Source: Opitutaceae bacterium | GTDB taxonomy: Bacteria; Verrucomicrobiota; Verrucomicrobiae; Opitutales; Opitutaceae | Direction: 5' to 3' | Assembly: GCA_031266495.1 (NCBI GenBank) | Contig: JAISAX010000840.1 | Location: forward strand, 1 to 6,192 | DNA: 6,192 bases | Part shown: positions 1-6,067 of the stretch, piece after piece | How positions within the stretch are numbered: the first letter of the stretch is position 1 | Layout of the letters: every line of letters starts with the position of its first letter | Notes under the pieces: generated by a model | Seen by the model: the letters and a program-made list of their open reading frames with translations, nothing else | Databases searched by the model: none | What the model was told of the DNA's origin: nothing | Position numbers and translations under genes: made by a program

Positions 1-1005
1 CCCGCCGGGGTTTGGGCCGGGGTTGGGGCGTTTGGTTCCCCCCCCGGCCCCCCCCCCCCCCCCCCCCCCCCCCCCGCCGTCGTCGCCTCTGCTGCTCCGG
101 CCCGGTCACTGCCGTTGCCGATGGCCATCTTCGATTTCCAGACCACCGACCGCTCCCTCGACAAGAAAGGCGCGGAAGTCGCCGCGCTCCTCAACGCCCA
201 TCTTTCGTTGTCGCCCGACGTGTTTCTCGTCGAACGCCAGGAAGTCGAAAAAATTCTTGGAGAACAGGAACTCGGCCTTTCCGGCACCGTCACGCCCGAA
301 TCCGTTGCGAAAGTCGGCGCGCTGGTTGGAGCCAGGGTGCTCGTCACCGGACGCCTGTTTGAATCCGGCGGCAAGGTGTATGCGGTTGCCAAGATCATGA
401 GCGCCGAGACCGGTCGCGTTTACGGCGAGATGGCCACGGCGAAAAATTTCGACGCCATCGAGACCGCCGTCACCGCGCTTTCGGAAAAAATCGTGAAAGT
501 CACGACGACCCGCGCCGACACGTTGGTGGCGAAAGTCGAAACGCAGGAAGCCCGGCTCGAACGCTACAAAAAACTCCTCGGTTCCGCCGCTGCCGATCCC
601 GCTGCCGATCCCGCAAAACTCCCGCCCGTTTATGTAACCATTGCCGAGCAACACCTCGGTCGTCCGGTGATCGATCCGGCGGCGCAGACGGAACTGATGC
701 TTGTGCTCCGGCAGATTGGTTTCGCGGTGTTGTCGGCGGACGAGGCCGCGAACCGCGACGATGTCGTGACGATTACCGGCGAGGCCTTCAGCGAACTCGG
801 CATGCGACGCGGCAACCTCGTCTCGTGCCGTTCGCGGGTGGAGATCACCATAAAAAATGCGTCGGGAAAACTCCTCCTTGCCGACCGCCAGATGGACGTG
901 GCTATCGACATCGCCGAGCACATTGCGGGCAAGAAGGCGCTGGAAAACGCCGCGCTCAAACTCCTCGACCGCATCCTCCCCGCGCTGGCCGCGCAGACGC
1001 GCTGA
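1..1005 (+). CDS. CsgG/LpoB-type exported protein, 5' end unresolved
   Basis: Seen: the frame is open from base 1 to the TGA at 1003-1005. Counting from a TTG at 115 (296 aa), residues 3-110 match the CsgG-type fold: a first strand MAIFDFQTTD, then LLNAHLSLSPDVFLVER, then EVEKILGEQELGLSG, then VAKVGALVGARVLVTGR. A Lys/Glu/Arg-rich linker follows (about 130-165). A second alpha/beta domain (about 169-292) contains GRPVIDPAAQTEL and GEAFSELGMRRGNLVSC. Known: CsgG relatives form outer-membrane secretion channels, and the related LpoB fold activates penicillin-binding proteins; both act at the outer membrane or periplasm. Start: bases 76-102 read AVVASAAPA, like the end of a Sec signal peptide with an Ala-Pro-Ala cleavage site, so the true start should lie upstream. 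There the frame becomes a proline run from the C tract. Starts at TTG 115 or ATG 121 would lack any signal. The lipobox cysteine of CsgG is not visible. Inference: exported envelope protein; the exact role is unknown. Confidence 0.85.
   Translation, partial: PAGVWAGVGAFGSPPGPPPPPPPPPAVVASAAPARSLPLPMAIFDFQTTDRSLDKKGAEVAALLNAHLSLSPDVFLVERQEVEKILGEQELGLSGTVTPESVAKVGALVGARVLVTGRLFESGGKVYAVAKIMSAETGRVYGEMATAKNFDAIETAVTALSEKIVKVTTTRADTLVAKVETQEARLERYKKLLGSAAADPAADPAKLPPVYVTIAEQHLGRPVIDPAAQTELMLVLRQIGFAVLSADEAANRDDVVTITGEAFSELGMRRGNLVSCRSRVEITIKNASGKLLLADRQMDVAIDIAEHIAGKKALENAALKLLDRILPALAAQTR
7..28 (+). other. G-quadruplex-like motif
   Basis: Four runs of 4, 3, 4 and 4 guanines are separated by TTT, CC and TT, which fits the usual four-run, short-loop quadruplex rule. 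It lies 19 bases before the long C tract. It may be a real structure at the 5' end of gene 1 or low-quality contig-end sequence. No promoter can be recognised around it. Confidence 0.45.
48..75 (+). repeat. 28-base poly-C tract
   Basis: This is an uninterrupted run of 28 cytosines; an 8-base C run (38-45) lies just before it, separated by GG. It falls in the frame of gene 1, where it would encode a proline run exactly where the hydrophobic core of a signal peptide is expected. A tract this long is prone to slippage in cells and to miscounting in sequencing, so its length and the frame upstream of it are unreliable. Confidence 0.85.
589..612 (+). repeat. 12-bp perfect tandem duplication
   Basis: GCTGCCGATCCC occurs twice back to back (589-600 and 601-612) inside gene 1. 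It adds one Ala-Ala-Asp-Pro unit to the linker between the CsgG-like module and the C-terminal domain. It keeps the frame and probably only changes linker length. Confidence 0.9.
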
Positions 1006-1092
1006 CCGGCGACCGACCGGTGGCGCGGGCGTCCCGCCCGCTTCCGGAACCGCAGGGGTTTCGCAAGCGAAACCCCTGCAAATGCCGCCGGC
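1005..1092 (+). repeat. Composite palindromic (REP-like) intergenic element
   Basis: Consecutive palindromes fill the space just after gene 1: ACCGG/CCGGT (1005-1009 with 1017-1021); GCGGGCG/CGCCCGC around a 3-base loop (1025-1041); TTCCGGAA (1042-1049); a perfect 13-bp stem with an AA loop (1052-1079); and GCCG-C-CGGC (1084-1092). This dense pattern resembles dispersed REP-type elements. From general recollection, similar GC-rich palindromes are common between genes in Verrucomicrobiota. Only one copy is present here, so its repetitive nature is inferred. Confidence 0.6.
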
Positions 1093-1096
1093 TTTT
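1052..1096 (+). terminator. Strong hairpin, possible terminator of gene 1
   Basis: GCAGGGGTTTCGC (1052-1064) pairs perfectly with GCGAAACCCCTGC (1067-1079) over an AA turn, starting 47 bases after the gene 1 stop. The first run of T (1093-1096, then ATTTATT) is 13 bases beyond the stem, too far for a textbook intrinsic terminator. The hairpin may end transcription or protect the 3' end, or may just be part of the REP-like element. Confidence 0.3.
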
Positions 1097-1225
1097 ATTT
1101 ATTCTCTCTTCGCCAAACCCAATTTTGGCCACACACACACCGCCCCCCCCCCCCCCCCATTTCCAATGCTGAAACATGCCGGTTTTTTCCCCTTCTTTTT
1201 TACTTCGGCTATGTCAGATATCATC
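1093..1225 (+). other. Leader region of the large gene
   Basis: This region contains a weak inverted repeat (GCCAAA 1112-1117 with TTTGGC 1124-1129), the CA/C tract and a 19-base pyrimidine run (1183-1201). In-frame ATGs at 1166 and 1211 precede the one at 1226. None of the three has a purine-rich Shine-Dalgarno sequence. I cannot identify a convincing -35/-10 pair. The promoter of the large gene, if it has its own, should lie here or in the palindromic element upstream. Confidence 0.4.
1130..1158 (+). repeat. (CA)5 repeat followed by a 16-base poly-C tract
   Basis: Five CA units (1130-1139), then CCG, lead into 16 cytosines (1143-1158). The tract ends 7 bases before the first in-frame ATG of the large gene (1166) and 67 bases before the start chosen here (1226). 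Length change here would alter the leader or promoter spacing rather than the frame if translation starts at 1166 or later. Confidence 0.85.
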
Positions 1226-4200
1226 ATGTTTTTGCCTCGTATCACTCACCATCCTGATACCCGTCCCGATACTGGCGTTTCCCGTGCGCGGGATGTCGCC
1301 CTGCGGATTTTTCGTGCTGTAGTTGTGACAGGAAGTTGCCTGTTCGCTGCTCTGTCAGCGTCGCCTTCACCGCTGACACCCGTGGTGGAGCCAACAAAAA
1401 ACATGGACGCGAACGGAATGAAACCAACAGCATCCGTCGGGGATTTTGTCCGTCTTGTCGATGCGGTGAGGTTGGGGGATGTTGCGGGAGTGAGGCGTTT
1501 GCTGGAGTCGGGAATCGACATCAACCGCACCGACGCGCTCGGACAAACGGCGTTGTTTCACGCCTTGCACGCAGGACAAATGGGCGCGGCACGGGTTTTG
1601 GTCGAGGCGGGCACGGATGTCGAAAAAGACATTCGCGGGGAACCGCCGCTTGGCTGGGCCGCCGCGTTCGGAGAGCCGGATGTCGTGCGGTTGATCGCAG
1701 GGCGCAGCGCCGGCGTCAGTCACGGTGGAGCGGATACGCGTGCGTTGCGCGCGCTCGTCATGGCGGCTCGCTGGGGGCGTGTGGACAATTTCCGGGAGTT
1801 GGAAAAAACCGGCGTGGTCTGGAAGGCACGTTCGTCCGGCAAGGGCAATACGGGCATTGGCAAGGGCAAGGACGCCGTCGTTGATGGCGGAGGCGCGGAG
1901 AAGAGCGGGGGCGCGGGAGGAGCGGGAGGCTCGATGTTGGTGTCCGCCGCCGGAGGGGGGAATGTTGACATGATCGGATACATCCTCGCGCAGGGTGTTT
2001 TGTTCGACACGGTGTCCGGGACCGCCGGTGTCACGCCGCTCAACGCCGCCGTGCAGAGCGGGAACAGGGAGGCGGTGCGCGCGTTGCTCGACGCCGGGGC
2101 CGATCCAAATAAGACCGGCGTCGTGGAAACGCCTTCGTGGAATAGAGGGACGCGAACGCCGCTGGCGTTGGCCGTGATTCTCGGCGAGCACGAAATGGCG
2201 GCGCTTCTTCTGGAGCGTGGGGCTGATCCGGGGGCGCAGAAGAACGAGGCGATTTTGTGGGCGGACTTTATGGGTGATGGCGTAATGCGGGACATGCTGC
2301 GCAGGGCGGGTGCGCCGGAGCCGGAGCCGTTTGAGTGGATGGATCGTTTCGGGGCGTCCCGCTGGCGAGTGGAGCCTGGGCGCAGGTTGCGGGAGAGCAG
2401 CGAGGCGCGCGCGCTTGCCTCGCTGGTTTCGTTGCTGCCCGCCGCGAATGGCACGGGCGTTGCGGATGTTGGCGCCGCGACGGCAGGAGGGGGGGGGGAG
2501 GGGGGAACGACGGGGACGACGGGAATGTCGGTGGGATTTTCCCGCGTCACGCGTATTGCGATCATCAACACGGACCCGGGGCTTGGGAATGCGGAGGCAT
2601 TGTTGTCCGCACGCTTGTCGGAGGTCGGAAACGTCACGGTGCTGGAGCGTTCGGAATTGCGCCGGCTGGCGGGGGAGCGTGCGTTGGGCGAGGCCTTCAG
2701 GGGGCCGTCCGCGATTGAAAACATGCGGCTGGGGCGCTTGCTCGGGGCGGATGCGCTGGTGTTCATGCGGCAGTGGCCGGGCGAGAAAAACACGGTGGGC
2801 GAGATCCGGGTGTCGGGAGTGCTGAACGGGCTGGTGGCGGCGCAATGTCAGCAGATTCTGGATACGGGAGACGCGGACAAATGGGCGGTGGAAATGGCGC
2901 GGCATTGCGTGGAGGCGGAGGGAAGGATTTTCACGCTGCCCAAGGAGGCGCGGCTGGTGTCGGTGGCTCCGTTTACGGCGGCGGGCAACACGCCGGAGAC
3001 ACGTGCGCAGGAGCGGATGTTTGCGCTCGGGTTGGCGTTGCGGCTGGCTCGGGCGCCGGGCGTCTTCCTGCTGGAACGCGAGGAGATGTCCCGTTTGCTG
3101 GCAGAGTCGGCAGGGGAGGGGGAAGGATTCCTTGGCGGCAACTGGTTGCTGGATGGCGCGGTGTCACCGTCGCTTAATGCGGGCGAGGCTCCGTCGTTGC
3201 ACCTGGTCTTGACTGCGGGTGGCGTGGTGAGCAGCGGCGGGAATGGCGATGGTGGTGACGCGAAGAAGGCGTTGGTGATTTCCGGGAACGGGCGAACGGA
3301 GACGCAGGTGGTTGACGAGGCTGCCACGCAATTGACCCGGATTATTTCGGGAGAGATTTCCGGCGTGGAGGCCACGCGAAGGTGGGAGGCGAAGGAGGAG
3401 GCGAAGGCGTTTTTTGCGCGCGCGGAAATGTTTTTCCGGCAGCGCATGTGGGAACAGGCGCAGGTGACGGCGGAGGCGGCGTGGGCGCTCGGTTTGCGCG
3501 ATGATCGCGTGACGCGCCTGCGTGTCGAGGCCGCCGTTCGCCGCATGGAGTTTTCGGACAAGTATTTGTCCGGAAATACGGATACCGGGCTATGGGGGAA
3601 GCTGATCGATTCGCAGGGGCGCGTGGCGGCTCGCGCGGCGGTCAGCACGAAGGATCCGGATATGCGCGCGTTGTCGCTGGAGGAGTTTTTTGAGCAGGCG
3701 AATGTTATGCTCGATTTGTTCGAGGGGTCGCTGGAGCGGATCGACTCGGGAGAGGTGACGCAATTCGGGGGGCAGGAGGTTTCGTCCTGGCTCCTTGACG
3801 GGGTGTGGAAAATGGCAACGGTTCCGTTGCAACATGCGTCGGCCTTGTCATGGAAAAGTGAATATGGGATGGAACTGGACGCGTTGCAGGCGCGGTTGAT
3901 GGCCCTGAGCGAGCGGATGATCGGTATCGCGCGGGAGCGGGGGGATTGGTTGCTGCTGCAGTCGCTGGTGGTTTTTCGCTGCAAATTATTGCCGTTCTGG
4001 ACGGACGACGAGAGTGTTTTCCAGTCGGAGGTTTTGCGTTGGTTGAGGGAATCGCGCGAGTGGCCCGCGCCTGGTTCGGCGCACGCGGTGTGGGGGGGAG
4101 TGTTCCGGGTGGCGCGAACCTCATGGCCTGCAAGATCAAAGCCTCAGCGGCTGTATCAGGTCGGGTGGGTGGGACGGGCGGAGGGGCGGTGGTTGAGGCT

Positions 4201-6019
4201 GGCTCGTTTGCTTGCCGCGTCGGAGGCCGATGGCGAGCGGCTTTTCGGACTGGCTTTGCTGGCACCGCGTTATGACGGGCCGGGCCTGGTGCTGGGCTTT
4301 CAACGCGAAAGTCTGCGTCTGTTTGCGAGTCTCGTGGAGAACGATCATGCATGGCCGGGGTCGGTGAGCACGGAGTGTTTCGATTCGTACAGCACGTCTT
4401 ACGAGAGAAGATGGCGGACGTTTACCGCATGGTATAGGGACGCGATCGAAAGAATATTCTGGACGAACGGGGCGGAATTGAGCGCGGGAAACAAATACAG
4501 GATAGGTAGCTGGATATCGTTCGATCTGACGAACCTTGAGCCGCACATGCTGGCAGAGCGGCGCGTGTTTTTTCACGGAAAGATGTTGCGCAGGCTTGCC
4601 TTGATCCGGGAGCGCGGGGAGTTATCCGGTTTCTTTGCCCTGCCGAATTCCCAGTCAGGTTTTTCTTCCGGCGAGTTTGAGCGCATGGGAAAGGAGTTCG
4701 GCGAGCTTTGCGCGTCCCAAAAGGATTTGTTGCGCAGGATGCCTGCGGCGACAAAGGCGCTGGAGGGAGTGACTGCGTATATGGACTCGCAGCGGATCGG
4801 GCTGGAAAATAATGCCGTCAAAATGCGTGGCAGGGAGCGGGCGGCGGAGTTGCCGCCGGTGTCGCTCACGGCACGGTGGTTCCTGGAGTCGCCACCGGAA
4901 AAATGGATTCACGACAGATATTCGAGCAACGATTTCTACAGGCACGACACGCCTCGTGCGTTGCCGCCGCCTTCGGATGACTGGATCCTGAACGGGCTTA
5001 ATCGGGTGTTGACCCGCCTGGATCGCGAGGGCCGGATCGTGGGGCGTATCCGGATGCCGGATGCACCGGCGGCTGGAGCGTTGCGCTTGTGGCGTGTGTG
5101 GCCCAAAACGTTCTCGTCTTTGACGGGTGTTTTGCCAGGGGTTACGGCGGACATGAGCGAGCAGTTTTTCGTTTGCCCCGGCACGGAAATAGCCAGGGTG
5201 GGAGACATATCGAGGTTGATAGATCGGCTCGTCTTGTTCGACAGGAGGAACGGGCTGGCGACGGGCAAGGAGGAGAAGGGGGGGGGAGGGGGCGAATGGC
5301 GGGAACTGCGTTTGCCGCAAACCGTTTCCGATGTGCTCGGGATCAGGATATTCGGGGAGAAGATTTTCTTTTCGTGGCTTAACAATCCGGAAGCTGCGAA
5401 GCGAACGGATGATGATGTCCGCGCGTTGCTGCGGGGTGAGCCGGTTTTCGGAGTCTCGGAATATGATGTGGCGACAGGGAAGTTTTCCCTGATCGCAAGC
5501 AGCAGGCGCGAACCGGCGTTGTCGCCGGCGGATAATGTGGCGCATGGGTATTTTGTGATACTGAGATTGTCGGAACACGAGTGGACGACGTCCGGGCAGC
5601 GGAAATTTGTTTACGACACGCGGGATGGAGCGTGGCGAGCGGCAAGCGAGGACGAGGCGCAGCGATTATGGCGGACAGATAGTTTCGACGGGCGACGATG
5701 GCGTCCCGCGAAATCGCAGTCGGAACAGCAATCGTGGGGAGTGTCGAGTCGCCGGAACACGCTGGTGCTTTCCGGGAACAGGGGCGACCGGTCCACGCCG
5801 GATGTCGTGATCCCTCTGGCGCTGGATGACCGTGATGTGGCGCATCATTTCGCGGGAGCACCGGATTTTACGCGCGATTATGAGGTATTGAAAAAAGCGG
5901 ATCGTTTGTCTCCGGTTGTAATGCCTGGAGGGATACTGTTGCAGCGCGGTCCGGTGTATTACTGGTTGCCGGACGAACGGATCGAAGAAGCGTGCCGCCG
6001 CGTCATTCCGGCTCCATGA
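1226..6019 (+). CDS. Large exported ankyrin-repeat protein with two degenerate CsgG-like modules
   Basis: Seen, counted from ATG 1226 (1,597 aa): a long basic n-region, a hydrophobic stretch (about 31-43) and LSA-SPSP around 43-49 look like a Sec signal peptide; Cys38 is in a poor lipobox (TGSC). Ankyrin-type repeats span about 71-362 (LLESGIDIN, VLVEAGTDV, LLDAGADPN, LLLERGADP), interrupted by a Gly/Lys insertion (205-235). A Gly/Thr linker (420-433) precedes module A (443-540: TRIAIINTD, VTVLERSELRRLAGERALG, LGRLLGADALVF) and module B (576-710: LVSVAPFT, VFLLEREEMSRLL), both like the neighbour's CsgG-like module. Residues about 720-1120 look helical; about 1250-1597 look beta-rich with no recognised family. 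Known: ankyrin repeats bind proteins. Inference: an envelope or secreted binding protein working with gene 1; the function is unknown. Starts at 1166 (1,617 aa) and 1211 are equally possible. A start at 1403, with GGAG 12 bases upstream, would remove the signal. The frame is open back to 857 only because it overlaps gene 1. Confidence 0.88.
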   Translation: MFLPRITHHPDTRPDTGVSRARDVALRIFRAVVVTGSCLFAALSASPSPLTPVVEPTKNMDANGMKPTASVGDFVRLVDAVRLGDVAGVRRLLESGIDINRTDALGQTALFHALHAGQMGAARVLVEAGTDVEKDIRGEPPLGWAAAFGEPDVVRLIAGRSAGVSHGGADTRALRALVMAARWGRVDNFRELEKTGVVWKARSSGKGNTGIGKGKDAVVDGGGAEKSGGAGGAGGSMLVSAAGGGNVDMIGYILAQGVLFDTVSGTAGVTPLNAAVQSGNREAVRALLDAGADPNKTGVVETPSWNRGTRTPLALAVILGEHEMAALLLERGADPGAQKNEAILWADFMGDGVMRDMLRRAGAPEPEPFEWMDRFGASRWRVEPGRRLRESSEARALASLVSLLPAANGTGVADVGAATAGGGGEGGTTGTTGMSVGFSRVTRIAIINTDPGLGNAEALLSARLSEVGNVTVLERSELRRLAGERALGEAFRGPSAIENMRLGRLLGADALVFMRQWPGEKNTVGEIRVSGVLNGLVAAQCQQILDTGDADKWAVEMARHCVEAEGRIFTLPKEARLVSVAPFTAAGNTPETRAQERMFALGLALRLARAPGVFLLEREEMSRLLAESAGEGEGFLGGNWLLDGAVSPSLNAGEAPSLHLVLTAGGVVSSGGNGDGGDAKKALVISGNGRTETQVVDEAATQLTRIISGEISGVEATRRWEAKEEAKAFFARAEMFFRQRMWEQAQVTAEAAWALGLRDDRVTRLRVEAAVRRMEFSDKYLSGNTDTGLWGKLIDSQGRVAARAAVSTKDPDMRALSLEEFFEQANVMLDLFEGSLERIDSGEVTQFGGQEVSSWLLDGVWKMATVPLQHASALSWKSEYGMELDALQARLMALSERMIGIARERGDWLLLQSLVVFRCKLLPFWTDDESVFQSEVLRWLRESREWPAPGSAHAVWGGVFRVARTSWPARSKPQRLYQVGWVGRAEGRWLRLARLLAASEADGERLFGLALLAPRYDGPGLVLGFQRESLRLFASLVENDHAWPGSVSTECFDSYSTSYERRWRTFTAWYRDAIERIFWTNGAELSAGNKYRIGSWISFDLTNLEPHMLAERRVFFHGKMLRRLALIRERGELSGFFALPNSQSGFSSGEFERMGKEFGELCASQKDLLRRMPAATKALEGVTAYMDSQRIGLENNAVKMRGRERAAELPPVSLTARWFLESPPEKWIHDRYSSNDFYRHDTPRALPPPSDDWILNGLNRVLTRLDREGRIVGRIRMPDAPAAGALRLWRVWPKTFSSLTGVLPGVTADMSEQFFVCPGTEIARVGDISRLIDRLVLFDRRNGLATGKEEKGGGGGEWRELRLPQTVSDVLGIRIFGEKIFFSWLNNPEAAKRTDDDVRALLRGEPVFGVSEYDVATGKFSLIASSRREPALSPADNVAHGYFVILRLSEHEWTTSGQRKFVYDTRDGAWRAASEDEAQRLWRTDSFDGRRWRPAKSQSEQQSWGVSSRRNTLVLSGNRGDRSTPDVVIPLALDDRDVAHHFAGAPDFTRDYEVLKKADRLSPVVMPGGILLQRGPVYYWLPDERIEEACRRVIPAP
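1838..1869 (+). repeat. 11-bp direct repeat at 21-bp period in the ankyrin insertion
   Basis: GGCAAGGGCAA occurs at 1838-1848 and again at 1859-1869, exactly seven codons apart. It encodes the GKGN/GKGK part of a low-complexity Gly/Lys segment. The segment continues as a Gly/Ala-rich stretch to about 1930 and interrupts the ankyrin repeats, consistent with expansion by slippage. Confidence 0.8.
2489..2505 (+). repeat. In-frame G10-A-G6 tract
   Basis: Ten guanines (2489-2498), one A, then six more (2500-2505) encode a Gly-rich linker between the ankyrin region and module A. Gaining one G would move translation into a frame that stops at 2718; losing one, into a frame that stops at 2825. Either product would be roughly 500-530 aa, with ankyrin repeats but no intact downstream domains. 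Confidence 0.85.
5278..5292 (+). repeat. In-frame G9-A-G5 tract
   Basis: Nine guanines (5278-5286), one A and five more (5288-5292) encode a five-glycine loop in the beta-rich C-terminal region. The layout copies the tract at 2489. A one-base gain would end translation at 5382, and a one-base loss at 5492, removing about the last 175-240 residues. Confidence 0.85.
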
Positions 6020-6067
6020 ATACTCGCGTATCACGTTCCGCCGCATTACGAGCACGCAATCCGAATC
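6020..6067. other. Short gap between convergent genes
   Basis: These 48 bases separate the stop of the large gene from the stop of the minus-strand gene. The only symmetry is a 4-bp stem, ATAC/GTAT around TCGC (6020-6031), too weak to call a terminator. Confidence 0.4.

Noticed and set aside
106..921. 271-codon open frame on the minus strand opposite gene 1
   Set aside because: It is the mirror of a well-supported CsgG-type coding frame and has no recognisable motif.
1005..1092. CRISPR array or riboswitch
   Set aside because: There are palindromes but no regularly spaced direct repeats with spacers, and no recognisable riboswitch core.
857..1225. Extension of the large gene's frame back to 857
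   Set aside because: It would overlap gene 1 by about 150 bases and cross the palindromic block. The translation there is Arg/Pro-rich and not protein-like.
1367..2905. 512-codon open frame on the minus strand opposite the large gene
   Set aside because: It is rich in Arg, Pro, His and Gln with no domain signal, as expected for the antisense of a GC-rich gene. The plus frame carries clear ankyrin and CsgG-like patterns.
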